Numbered from the stretch's first letter, positions 1-6,640 are shown. The stretch is 7,559 nucleotides of DNA from Actinomycetota bacterium (GCA_009699025.1 WLOZ01000081.1:1-7559), one strand, 5' to 3'. The notes: generated by a model from the letters alone, not told the origin. A program made the numbers and translations.

Positions 1-428
1 CGCTCCTCGTCGGCGTGCGCCATCACGAGAGCACGGTCGCCGCCCTCGAGAACCTCCTTGAGTGTGACGATCTCGCCGTGGCGCTCGAATGAGCGCACGC
101 CCACGATGTTCATCGACTCGTTGAGCATGACCTCCATGCCCGGGCGCAGAGATTGGGCGTCGACGTTGGGAGAAACTGTCACGCGCATCTTGCGGCCGGC
201 CGTGGAGATGTCGACGCTGCCGTCGTCGAGGTGCTCGAGGAATACCGCGTAGCCGCTGGGAGGCTCGGCGAGGCGGTCGACCTCCTCCTTGAGCGTGACG
301 ATCTGGTCGCGGGCCTCGCGCAGAGTGGCGACCAGTCGCTGATTTTGGGCCGTCACGGCAGCCAGGTCGGACTCGAGGCCGGTGAGTCGGCCCTCGAGCG
401 CTCGTGCCCGCTCGTCGTCGAATGACAT
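1..428 (-). CDS. arc: Proteasome-associated AAA+ ATPase ARC/Mpa, N-terminal part (cut by window edge)
   Basis: The first 142 codons read leftward from an ATG at 428-426 and run off the window. ARC (Mpa in Mycobacterium) is the cytosolic hexameric ATPase that binds Pup-tagged proteins, unfolds them and feeds them to the 20S proteasome. Seen here: an N-terminal coiled coil with heptad-like Leu/Val spacing at about residues 6-54, the segment that binds Pup in the family, ending in EEVDRLAEPPSGYAV. An OB-fold region follows, with AGRKMRVTVSPNVD near 77-90 and LRPGMEVMLNES near 94-105. Then comes GEIVTLKEVL with ALVMAHADEE at the edge, all characteristic of ARC/Mpa. The AAA+ module and C-terminal proteasome-docking tail lie outside. 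From memory of the M. tuberculosis protein, the leader before the coiled coil is roughly 40 residues shorter here. The start is fixed by an excellent Shine-Dalgarno at 435-443. trmI ends 54 bp upstream on the same strand. Confidence 0.95.
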   Translation of the reverse strand, partial: MSFDDERARALEGRLTGLESDLAAVTAQNQRLVATLREARDQIVTLKEEVDRLAEPPSGYAVFLEHLDDGSVDISTAGRKMRVTVSPNVDAQSLRPGMEVMLNESMNIVGVRSFERHGEIVTLKEVLEGGDRALVMAHADEE

Positions 429-434
429 GCTCAG

Positions 435-443
435 CCTCCTCCT
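435..443 (-). promoter_or_regulatory. Strong Shine-Dalgarno of arc
   Basis: On the minus strand the sequence reads AGGAGGAGG, separated by 6 nt from the ATG at 428-426. It is the only textbook Shine-Dalgarno at an optimal distance in the window and fixes the arc start. Most other gene starts here lack one and appear leaderless. Confidence 0.85.
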
Positions 444-462
444 CGCGTGGTGCTTCCGTTCG

Positions 463-468
463 ACCCTA
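463..468 (-). promoter_or_regulatory. Candidate -10 box (TAGGGT) for arc
   Basis: The minus strand reads TAGGGT, matching the actinobacterial TANNNT -10 pattern. A start about 7 nt downstream would fall near position 456 and give a 28-nt leader that contains the Shine-Dalgarno at 435-443. The site lies in the 54-bp gap between trmI and arc. I see no convincing -35. arc may therefore have its own promoter besides readthrough from trmI. Confidence 0.4.
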
Positions 469-482
469 CATTCGTCCGGTGA

Positions 483-1412
483 CTATTCCGATACCCCGTC
501 GATCACGGTCTCGGCGAGCTCGTCCGACAGCGTGGGGCGAGCGCCCTTGGCCGGGCGAATTTTGCGCGGTGGCAGCACCGTGCCATCGGCGAGACGGCGG
601 CAGGCAGCGAGGAAGCCCGTGTGGCCGTTCATGCGGTGGTCGGGCCGCACCGCGAGCCCTTCGAGATGCCAGGTGCGCAGCAGCGTCTCTTGCGCACGGG
701 GCTCGGAGAACAGACCCGAGTCGCGCAGCGCCTCGACCGTGCGCGAGAGCTGGGTGGTGGTCGCGACGTAAACAACGAGCACTCCGCCGGGTACGAGCGC
801 GAACGCGACTGAGTCGACGCACTCCCAGGGTGCCAGCATGTCGAGCACAACACGGTCAACCTGCCCGCCGAGGTCGGATGTCTCGAGGTCGCCCACCCGG
901 AGATCCCACGCGGGGTGCGGTCCGGCAAAAAATCCCTCAACGTTCTTGCGTGCCACTTCGGCGAAGTCATCGCGCCGCTCGTATGAGGTAAGGCGGCCCT
1001 CGTCGCCGATCGCACGGAGCAGCCAGCAACTGAGGGCACCCGAGCCAGCACCGGCCTCGAGCACGCGCGCGCCGGGGAACACGTCGGCGAGGCCAAGAAT
1101 GATCGAGGCATCCTTGGGGTAAATGATCGTCGCGCCGCGCTTCATGCCCAGCACGTAGTCGGTGAGCAGCGGGCGGAATGCGAGGTAGCCGGTTCCGTTG
1201 GTGCTCATCACCACGATGCCCTCGTCGTGACCGATGAGGTCGTCGTGCGCGATGGCGCCCTTGGAGGTGTGGAAGGCCGCGCCCGGCACGAGCGTGATGG
1301 TGTGAACCCTGGCGCGTGGGTCGGTGAGCTGGCAGCGCTCTCCCGCCACGAAGTGCCCAGAGCGCATGCGCCCGGTGGGAGTTGGCCGGGACGTGTCGTC
1401 GGGGAAGGTCAC
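483..1412 (-). CDS. trmI: tRNA (adenine-58-N1)-methyltransferase TrmI
   Basis: This 309-residue protein has the actinobacterial TrmI architecture. TrmI is a homotetrameric SAM-dependent enzyme that methylates N1 of A58 in the T-loop of tRNAs and stabilises tRNA structure. A small N-terminal beta domain (GERCQLTD, near 24-31) precedes a class I Rossmann methyltransferase fold. The SAM loop is VLEAGAGSGALS (117-128) and the acidic strand end is SYERR (143-147). VGDLETSD (173-180) and LDMLAPWE (190-197) match the catalytic region of the family, and VYVATTTQLSR follows at 214-224. It agrees closely with my recollection of M. tuberculosis Rv2118c. The start is uncertain. GTG at 1412 is favoured by a -10-like box 7 nt upstream and a 10-nt gap to the M50 gene. 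An ATG at 1367 (MRSGHF) would begin nearer the conserved N-terminus. The tail after residue 282 is basic, then acidic, and poorly conserved. Confidence 0.94.
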   Translation of the reverse strand: MTFPDDTSRPTPTGRMRSGHFVAGERCQLTDPRARVHTITLVPGAAFHTSKGAIAHDDLIGHDEGIVVMSTNGTGYLAFRPLLTDYVLGMKRGATIIYPKDASIILGLADVFPGARVLEAGAGSGALSCWLLRAIGDEGRLTSYERRDDFAEVARKNVEGFFAGPHPAWDLRVGDLETSDLGGQVDRVVLDMLAPWECVDSVAFALVPGGVLVVYVATTTQLSRTVEALRDSGLFSEPRAQETLLRTWHLEGLAVRPDHRMNGHTGFLAACRRLADGTVLPPRKIRPAKGARPTLSDELAETVIDGVSE

Positions 1413-1419
1413 GGGGCCG

Positions 1420-1425
1420 AGCCTA
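1420..1425 (-). promoter_or_regulatory. Candidate -10 box (TAGGCT) for trmI overlapping the M50 stop codon
   Basis: On the minus strand TAGGCT lies 7 nt before the GTG at 1412, the spacing expected for a leaderless transcript. Its first three bases are the TAG stop codon of the M50 gene. No good Shine-Dalgarno precedes either possible trmI start, so trmI is made either by coupling after the M50 stop or from this internal promoter. Support is the hexamer and its spacing only. Confidence 0.35.
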
Positions 1426-2559
1426 CGGAGCGCTGAGCGCCGCCTGCACGTCGCCCGTCGTCAGCACCCCAAATAGTCCGCCGTCATCATCGACCACCAG
1501 GTGCTCGGCCGCGGGATGCTCGCGCAGAAAGTCGAGCAGGTCTTCGCCGCCGAGGTCAGCGGGCACCGACTGGTGCCCCTCGACGCTGCGCGACACCGAT
1601 GCCACGGTCACCCACGGCCGACGCGCCTCGGGCACGGCGCTGATCGACGCCTCGTTGGCAATCGCCATCGGCCTACCGGCAGGGTCGAGCACCACCATCG
1701 CACCGGCGCCAGATTCGGCCAGCCGCCGCAGGGCCTCAGCGAGTGGAAGGTCGCGGGCCACGCCTAGGGTGCGCCTCGCTAGCAGGCGGGCGCTGATGGT
1801 GGGAAGTCGCTGCTGCACCTTCGACCGACGAAGTGCTTCGAGGGCACCCATGCCCAACCACGATGAGAACAGTGCGATCGCGACCACGCTGGTGAGGTCG
1901 GGGGCCTCGCGGCCGGCCCGGAAGGAGAGGTAGAAGGGCACCGCGAACACCGCGGCCGCCACCATGAAACCCGTGTAGGCGGCAACGCGCATGCCGAGAG
2001 GCTCGGACCCCGTGGCCTTCCACACCGCGCACTTCACCAGCGAACCTCCGTCGAGCGGGAGTCCGGGCAGCAGGTTGTATACCCCGAGGGCCAGCCCGAC
2101 GAAACCGAGTTGAAGGAGCATCTCGGTCACGATCGATCCCGTGGGTAGCATTCCCGACAGCGACGTGCCCGCCCCCCAGCAGGCGGCCGCCAGCACCAGC
2201 GTGGAGGCAGGTCCGGCAAGGGCGATCATCAACTCGCTGCCAGGAAGGCCAACCCGCCTCTCGTAGGAGGTGTAACCCCCGAGGGCGTAGAGACGGATCT
2301 CGTACACGGGATAGCGGAAGGCACGCGCCGCCCCGGCATGAGCGAGCTCGTGCACGAGGATCGAGGCATACACCAGCACGGCGAACACTCCCGCGAGCGC
2401 GTATCCCCGCGCACCGGGGTCGGCGGCGGTGCTGAAGCCGGGCGCGAAGAGCCAGGTGAGCAGTGCCACGCCGATCAGACTCGACCACGGCAGCACGATC
2501 GGAATGCCGGCGATCCGAAAGGTTCCGTGTCGCGTGGTGGTATCCCCGTTGTCGGTCAT
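1423..2559 (-). CDS. Membrane M50 (site-2-type) zinc metalloprotease with C-terminal CBS pair
   Basis: This 378-residue integral membrane protein belongs to the site-2 protease family, which cleaves substrates inside the lipid bilayer. The zinc motif is HELAH at 70-74 (His70, Glu71, His74). The second conserved motif, NLLPGLPLDGG at 162-172, supplies the third zinc ligand Asp170. Hydrophobic segments lie near 18-40, 55-80, 107-130, 145-165, 190-212 and 222-240, suggesting about six membrane spans. After them, residues about 252-305 and 318-375 look like two CBS motifs (for example AGAMVVLDPAGRPMAI and AAEHLVVDDDGGLFGVLTTGD), a cytoplasmic module that often senses adenosyl nucleotides. This is the common layout of the CBS-containing M50 group, with no PDZ domain. 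It is the first gene of the leftward group and trmI starts 10 nt after its stop. The ATG at 2559 has no Shine-Dalgarno but a -10-like box 6 nt upstream. The substrate is unknown. Confidence 0.92.
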   Translation of the reverse strand: MTDNGDTTTRHGTFRIAGIPIVLPWSSLIGVALLTWLFAPGFSTAADPGARGYALAGVFAVLVYASILVHELAHAGAARAFRYPVYEIRLYALGGYTSYERRVGLPGSELMIALAGPASTLVLAAACWGAGTSLSGMLPTGSIVTEMLLQLGFVGLALGVYNLLPGLPLDGGSLVKCAVWKATGSEPLGMRVAAYTGFMVAAAVFAVPFYLSFRAGREAPDLTSVVAIALFSSWLGMGALEALRRSKVQQRLPTISARLLARRTLGVARDLPLAEALRRLAESGAGAMVVLDPAGRPMAIANEASISAVPEARRPWVTVASVSRSVEGHQSVPADLGGEDLLDFLREHPAAEHLVVDDDGGLFGVLTTGDVQAALSAP

Positions 2560-2565
2560 CTGTTG

Positions 2566-2571
2566 ATGCTA
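2566..2571 (-). promoter_or_regulatory. Candidate -10 box (TAGCAT) of the M50-trmI group, leaderless type
   Basis: The minus strand reads TAGCAT, then 6 nt, then the ATG at 2559. TANNNT placed 6-7 nt before a start codon is the known signature of leaderless transcripts in actinobacteria, with transcription expected to begin at the A of the ATG. No Shine-Dalgarno is present. The matching -35 region would lie around 2589-2595, over the start codon of the divergent ABC gene. Confidence 0.55.
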
Positions 2572-2583
2572 GGCGCTCGGCTA
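2570..2583. promoter_or_regulatory. Imperfect dyad at the centre of the M50/ABC divergent promoter
   Basis: TAGGCGCTCGGCTA is an imperfect inverted repeat (TAGgCG, CT, CGgCTA; five of six arm positions pair). Its axis at 2576.5 is also the midpoint of the two -10 boxes and of the two start codons. The outer TA bases belong to the -10 boxes, so part of the symmetry follows from their placement. It could be an operator or only the promoter pair itself. Confidence 0.3.
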
Positions 2584-2587
2584 CTGT
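2582..2587 (+). promoter_or_regulatory. Candidate -10 box (TACTGT) of the ABC transporter operon, leaderless type
   Basis: TACTGT is followed by exactly 6 nt and then the ATG at 2594, matching the actinobacterial leaderless pattern. There is no Shine-Dalgarno upstream of the ATG. The expected -35 region, about 2558-2564, overlaps the M50 start codon, and I see no good TTGACA-like match there. Confidence 0.55.
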
Positions 2588-2593
2588 GGGTGC

Positions 2594-3340
2594 ATGGTCG
2601 ACTCCCCCGCAGCAGCGCGCGCGCTTGCCCTGTCGAAGCACTACGGCGAGGGCGATACCGCCGTGGTGGCACTTGATTCGGTCGACATCGAGATGATGGC
2701 GGGTGAGTTCACTGCCATCATGGGGCCCTCAGGTTCGGGTAAGTCGACCCTCATGCACTGCATGGCAGGACTCGACTCGGTTACGTCGGGCCAGGCGTGG
2801 ATTGGCGACACCGAGATCACTGGCTTGAACGACTCCGTGCTCACCCGGCTCAGGCGCGACAGCGTGGGATTCGTTTTTCAGGCGTTCAATCTCGTGCCCA
2901 CCCTGACGGCTCTCGAGAACATCACGCTTCCGCTCGATATTGCCGGCCGCACACCCGATCGCGACTGGGTCGACACCGTGATCGATACCGTGGGGCTGCG
3001 TGACCGGCTCACGCACAAGCCCTCTGAGCTCAGTGGTGGCCAGCAGCAGCGCGTGGCCTGCGCGCGCGCATTGGCCAGTAGGCCGCTCATCGTTTTCGCC
3101 GATGAGCCCACCGGCAACCTCGACTCTCGGTCGGGTGCCGAGGTGCTGTCATTCCTCCGAAGAAGTGTCGACGAGTTCGGCCAAACCATCGTGATGGTCA
3201 CCCACGATCCTGGCGCCGCCGCGTACTCCGACCGAGTCGTGTTCCTTGCCGATGGCAGGCTGGTCGACGAACTGCGCTCGCCCACCGCAGTGTCGGTGCT
3301 CGACCAAATGAAGTCGCTCGAGACGTCGTCGGGTCGCTGA
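2594..3340 (+). CDS. ABC transporter ATP-binding protein, LolD/MacB type
   Basis: This complete 248-residue nucleotide-binding subunit carries all the expected motifs. Walker A is GPSGSGKST (44-52), the Q-loop is at Gln96 in VFQAFNL, and the signature is LSGGQ (146-150) followed by QQR. Walker B is LIVFADEP (165-172), the D-loop is GNLDS (174-178), and the switch histidine is His204 in VTHD. The sequence resembles the LolD/MacB/FtsE-like family, whose members power FtsX-like permeases by mechanotransmission rather than classical import. It should dimerise in the cytoplasm and bind the permease encoded next, whose ATG overlaps this stop codon (TGATG, 3338-3342). That overlap implies translational coupling and 1:1 production. 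The start has a leaderless-type -10 box at 2582-2587 and no alternative start fits the conserved N-terminus. The substrate cannot be told from the ATPase. Confidence 0.95.
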   Translation: MVDSPAAARALALSKHYGEGDTAVVALDSVDIEMMAGEFTAIMGPSGSGKSTLMHCMAGLDSVTSGQAWIGDTEITGLNDSVLTRLRRDSVGFVFQAFNLVPTLTALENITLPLDIAGRTPDRDWVDTVIDTVGLRDRLTHKPSELSGGQQQRVACARALASRPLIVFADEPTGNLDSRSGAEVLSFLRRSVDEFGQTIVMVTHDPGAAAYSDRVVFLADGRLVDELRSPTAVSVLDQMKSLETSSGR

Positions 3341-5934
3341 TGCTGCGCGCCACCCTGCGCAACATCACCGCGCACCGGCTGCGGCTGGTGCTCACCGCAC
3401 TGGCCATTGTGCTCGGTGTGTCGTTTGTATCGGGCACGTTCATTTTCACTGACTCGCTCAAGAAGTCCTTCGACACCCTGTTCACCCAGCGCGGGCCAGA
3501 CGTGGTGGTCGAGCCCACCGACCTGCAGCCCTCTGGCGGTGGTGGCGGCGGGGGCCCCGGGGGGGCGTCGCCCGAGCGCTGGCTTCCGGGCTCCACGGTT
3601 GCCACCGTGGCGGGGATACCCGGCGTTGCTGTGGCAGAGGGTTACGTCAGCACGCGAGCAGCGGTGTTGCTCGGCGCCGACGGCAAGCCGCTCGGCGGCC
3701 AGAACGAATCGTCGAACGGGCGCTCGTGGCTCGCCGACGGACAGCTCAACCCCCTGTCTGTGGCCGTGGGGCGCGCCCCCGAAGGTCCTGCCGAGGTGGC
3801 CATCGACCGGGCGTCGGCCGACAAGGCTGGCGTGTCGGTGGGCGGAACCATCTCGTTGGCGCCGCCGAGGGTTGTGGAGGGGCAGAGCGTGGTGTCGCTC
3901 ACCGTGGTGGGCATCCTCGACGACAGCATCAGCGCCTCGTTTGGGGGTGGTTCCATCAGCGTGGTGACCCTGCCCGAGGCGCAGCGACTCTTCGTGGGCC
4001 CCGACCGGCTGAGCTCGGTGCGGGTGATGGCCGAGGCAGGCATGAGCCAGGAACAGCTCGCCAGCTCCCTCCGGAAGGAACTGGGCGCCGGGGTGAGCGT
4101 GACCACCGGTCAGCAGCAGCGCGACCGCTCCGCGCAGCGACTGCAGGAGCAGTTGCAGTTCCTCAACACCTTCCTGCTGGTCTTCGCACTGATCGCCCTG
4201 TTCGTTGCCTCGTTCCTGATCTACAACACGTTCTCAATGCTGGTCGCCCAGCGCACTCGCGAACTGGCGCTGCTGCGCGCCATTGGGGCTTCGCGCGCCC
4301 AGGTGCAAGGGTCTGTGCTGCTGGAGGCGCTGGTCGTATCCGCGGTCGCTTCGACCATCGGCCTCATCGTGGGCCTCGGCCTGGCCGAGTTGCTGCGCTG
4401 GCTCTTCTCGGCCTTCGGCGCGGCGCTGCCGGGAGGCGCGCTGGTCGTAGCGCCGCGAACCATCGTGGCCACCTATGGCGTTGGTGTTGTGGCCACCCTG
4501 GTGTGTGCATGGTTCCCGGCCCGCCGTGCTGGTCGCGTTGCGCCGGTGGCCGCCATGCGCGATGACGTGTCGGTTCCGGTCAGGTCGCTGCGGGTGCGCG
4601 CCATCGTGTCGGCAGTGCTGGTGGCCCTCGCTGCCCTGCTGGCGGTCCGCGCACTCACCATCGTCGACGAGGGGGGTCTCTCTGCCTCACTCGTGGGGCT
4701 CTCTGCCCTGTGCGGTGTCGTGGCGGCGATCGCTGCCGCCGCCTTCCTCGCCCGGCCCGTGCTCGGGTTCCTCGGACTTCCGTTGCGCGGAGCGGTATCG
4801 CGGCTGGCCGTGGAGAACGGCCGTCGCAACCCGAGGCGTACCGCGGCCACCTCGACCGCACTCACGATTGGTATCGCCCTGATGGCGGCACTCTCGGTGA
4901 TTGCTTCCTCGGCCACCGCCTCGGTGCTGGCGGTGGTCGATGAAACCATTGGCGCTGACTTCGTGGTGCTCGGGGTGGGCTTCCGACCGTTTCCCGCTGA
5001 GGTGTTCGATGCCGCGAAGGCCACTCCCGGCATTAGTCTCTCGACGTACGTGCGGCAGACCGTGGCTCGGCCAGCAGGTGGGGCTGCGCAGCAGAACCAG
5101 CCCCGCTCGGGCGATCGCACCGTGCTCACCGGCGTCGAGCCCGAGTCCTTCGCGAGCGCGCTGAATCTCACGTTCACGGCCGGCGCGCTCGCACCGCTGG
5201 CGAGAGGTTCGGTGCTCGTCGACTCCGACCTAGCCAAGGCAAACGGTTACCGACTGGGTGACGACATCCGGGTGAGGCTCGCCGAGGGGGAAACGCCTCT
5301 GAGGGTGGCTGGCATCTATGAGCCAGCCGTCTTCTACCGCGGCTTCATCGTGTCGATGCCCACCTTCTCCGCGGTCAGCACCGTCGAACAGGACACGGCG
5401 GTGTACCTGAACGTCGAGCCGGGAAGTGATGCGGCAACGGTGCGCGCCGACCTCGACTCGCGGCTCGCTGCCTATCCGACGGTGACCGTTCAGGACCAGA
5501 CCGAACTCAAGAATGCCGTGTCGTCGCAGGTGAACTCACTGCTGGGATTCCTGTTCGCACTCCTCGCGCTGGCCGTGGTGATCGCCATTCTGGGGATTAT
5601 CAACACGCTCCTGCTGTCGGTCGTCGAGCGCACACGCGAGATCGGCCTCATTCGCGCGGTGGGGGCGACCCGTGCGCAAGTGCGGCGCATGGTGGTGCTG
5701 GAGTCGGTGCTCATCGCGTTGTTCGGCGCCCTGGTAGGTGTTGTGGTGGGCGTGGTCTACGGGGTGCTGCTTCAGCGCGCGCTCGTCGACCAGGGCATCG
5801 GCGTATTGGCCATCCCATGGGCGCGCATCGCGATGCTGGTGCTGCTGGCCGCGGTCGGTGGGGTGCTCGCCGCGCTGTGGCCTGCCCGACGAGCCGCCCG
5901 GCTGAATGTGCTGGGCGCTATCTCATCAGCCTAG
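3340..5934 (+). CDS. FtsX-like ABC permease, tandem-domain (MacB/LolCE type), 864 aa
   Basis: This large membrane subunit partners the ATPase just upstream. A first transmembrane helix at about residues 13-34 is followed by a long extracytoplasmic domain of the MacB periplasmic-core kind (about 35-275). Helices follow near 276-297, 328-350 and 373-395, the first FtsX domain. Its cytoplasmic coupling motif is QRTRELALLRAIGASRAQV at 304-322. Two linking helices lie near 420-440 and 447-472. The second half repeats the pattern: a helix at 503-530, an extracytoplasmic domain to about 732, and FtsX helices near 734-760, 787-812 and 828-848, with ERTREIGLIRAVGATRAQV at 763-781. The total is about ten helices, usual for the fused actinobacterial form. 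A glycine run (residues 66-72, then PGG) sits in the first outer loop. The ATG has no Shine-Dalgarno and overlaps the ATPase stop. Likely roles are export or envelope lipid/lipoprotein handling; the substrate is unknown. Confidence 0.94.
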   Translation: MLRATLRNITAHRLRLVLTALAIVLGVSFVSGTFIFTDSLKKSFDTLFTQRGPDVVVEPTDLQPSGGGGGGGPGGASPERWLPGSTVATVAGIPGVAVAEGYVSTRAAVLLGADGKPLGGQNESSNGRSWLADGQLNPLSVAVGRAPEGPAEVAIDRASADKAGVSVGGTISLAPPRVVEGQSVVSLTVVGILDDSISASFGGGSISVVTLPEAQRLFVGPDRLSSVRVMAEAGMSQEQLASSLRKELGAGVSVTTGQQQRDRSAQRLQEQLQFLNTFLLVFALIALFVASFLIYNTFSMLVAQRTRELALLRAIGASRAQVQGSVLLEALVVSAVASTIGLIVGLGLAELLRWLFSAFGAALPGGALVVAPRTIVATYGVGVVATLVCAWFPARRAGRVAPVAAMRDDVSVPVRSLRVRAIVSAVLVALAALLAVRALTIVDEGGLSASLVGLSALCGVVAAIAAAAFLARPVLGFLGLPLRGAVSRLAVENGRRNPRRTAATSTALTIGIALMAALSVIASSATASVLAVVDETIGADFVVLGVGFRPFPAEVFDAAKATPGISLSTYVRQTVARPAGGAAQQNQPRSGDRTVLTGVEPESFASALNLTFTAGALAPLARGSVLVDSDLAKANGYRLGDDIRVRLAEGETPLRVAGIYEPAVFYRGFIVSMPTFSAVSTVEQDTAVYLNVEPGSDAATVRADLDSRLAAYPTVTVQDQTELKNAVSSQVNSLLGFLFALLALAVVIAILGIINTLLLSVVERTREIGLIRAVGATRAQVRRMVVLESVLIALFGALVGVVVGVVYGVLLQRALVDQGIGVLAIPWARIAMLVLLAAVGGVLAALWPARRAARLNVLGAISSA
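3550..3565 (+). repeat. G5-C4-G7 homopolymer cluster inside the permease gene
   Basis: Three mononucleotide runs lie back to back: five G (3550-3554), four C (3555-3558) and seven G (3559-3565). They encode part of the glycine-rich outer loop at residues 71-76. GGGGCCCC is a perfect palindrome. Such runs are prone to polymerase slippage and sequencing error. Losing one base would move reading into a frame with a stop at about 3967, truncating the protein after the first extracytoplasmic stretch. Confidence 0.7.
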
Positions 5935-5941
5935 GTGTGCG

Positions 5942-6628
5942 TTACCGAGTCAGGTTGGCGTCCCGAACCCACTCGTGGAGATGAGCGGCGGTGACGTCGG
6001 CGAGCGACTCGACCACAATGAGCCGCGGTGCGGGCTCGATGGTCACTAAATGCGGGATCGCCACCACCACTCCCCCACTGGCAAGACCGGCCGCGACCCC
6101 CGTAGGCGAGTCCTCGAGCACCGCGCACCACTCGGGGTCGACACCGAGGCGGGCAGCGGCAATCAGGTAGGGGTCGGGGTGCGGCTTCGATCGAGTCACC
6201 TCATCGCCGGCGACCGTAGTGACGAAGTGGTCGGCGCCGAGTCGGTCGAGCACGACGTTAACGAGGGCTCGCGTCGACGCCGATACGAGTGCCAGAGGGA
6301 TGCCCGCCTCGACCAGTGAGTCGAGTAGTTCGCGGGTTCCCTCGGTGAAGCTGATGTCGCCCGCACGCAGGTGCGCCTCGACGGTGCTCAGTAGCAGGGC
6401 GCCGACATCGTCGGCGGGCATGTCGGTGTGAGAGATGTCCAACATGTGTGTCACCACTCGCTCAAGGGGTCCCCCCAGGCAAAGTTCCTGGTCTGCTCGC
6501 GTCCACACGCCTCCGAGGGTGGCCATGGTGTCGACTTCGGCGAGCAGCCACAGGGCCTCGGTGTCGACAAGCGTGCCGTCCATGTCGACCAGCACTGCGG
6601 CGGCGGCGGATCGGTCGAGCGGAATCAT
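5942..6628 (-). CDS. HAD-family phosphatase (beta-phosphoglucomutase-like, subclass IA)
   Basis: This 228-residue cytosolic hydrolase has a complete set of haloacid dehalogenase motifs. Motif I is DMDGTLVDTE (15-24), with nucleophile Asp15 and acid/base Asp17. Motif II is Ser116 in LVSAS, motif III is Lys148 in SKPHPDPY, and motif IV is VLEDSPTG (170-177) with Glu172 and Asp173. The helical segment between motif I and motif II, about 25-95, is a C1-type cap. Family members remove phosphate from small phosphorylated sugars or nucleotides, or isomerise sugar phosphates; the substrate cannot be read from the motifs. The ATG at 6628 has no Shine-Dalgarno but a -10-like box 6 nt upstream. The gene ends only 7 bp from the end of the convergent permease gene. 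From memory, a HAD phosphatase on this strand is a common neighbour of the M50-TrmI-ARC group in actinobacteria. Confidence 0.92.
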   Translation of the reverse strand: MIPLDRSAAAAVLVDMDGTLVDTEALWLLAEVDTMATLGGVWTRADQELCLGGPLERVVTHMLDISHTDMPADDVGALLLSTVEAHLRAGDISFTEGTRELLDSLVEAGIPLALVSASTRALVNVVLDRLGADHFVTTVAGDEVTRSKPHPDPYLIAAARLGVDPEWCAVLEDSPTGVAAGLASGGVVVAIPHLVTIEPAPRLIVVESLADVTAAHLHEWVRDANLTR

Positions 6629-6634
6629 AGGTCG

Positions 6635-6640
6635 ACACTA
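6635..6640 (-). promoter_or_regulatory. Candidate -10 box (TAGTGT) of the HAD gene, leaderless type
   Basis: The minus strand reads TAGTGT, then 6 nt, then the ATG at 6628. This is the same arrangement as at the M50, ABC and hydrolase starts. No Shine-Dalgarno is visible before this ATG, which supports a leaderless mRNA. Confidence 0.5.

Noticed and set aside
404..991. A 195-codon plus-strand open frame opposite trmI and arc
   Set aside because: It is Arg/Pro/Ala-rich low-complexity translation typical of the shadow strand of G+C-rich genes, and trmI opposite has clear family motifs.
1736..2641. A 301-codon minus-strand frame overlapping the M50 gene
   Set aside because: It lies in another frame of the same strand and is rich in Arg/Gly/His with no motif, while the M50 frame holds HELAH and the LPLDGG motif.
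3726..4565. A 279-codon plus-strand frame within the permease gene
   Set aside because: This is a shadow of the permease frame; its translation is Gly/Arg-rich with no domain, and the permease frame has both FtsX coupling motifs.
4473..5237. A 254-codon minus-strand frame antisense to the permease
   Set aside because: It is a Ser/Thr/Ala/Arg-rich shadow with no recognisable motif, Shine-Dalgarno or -10 box.
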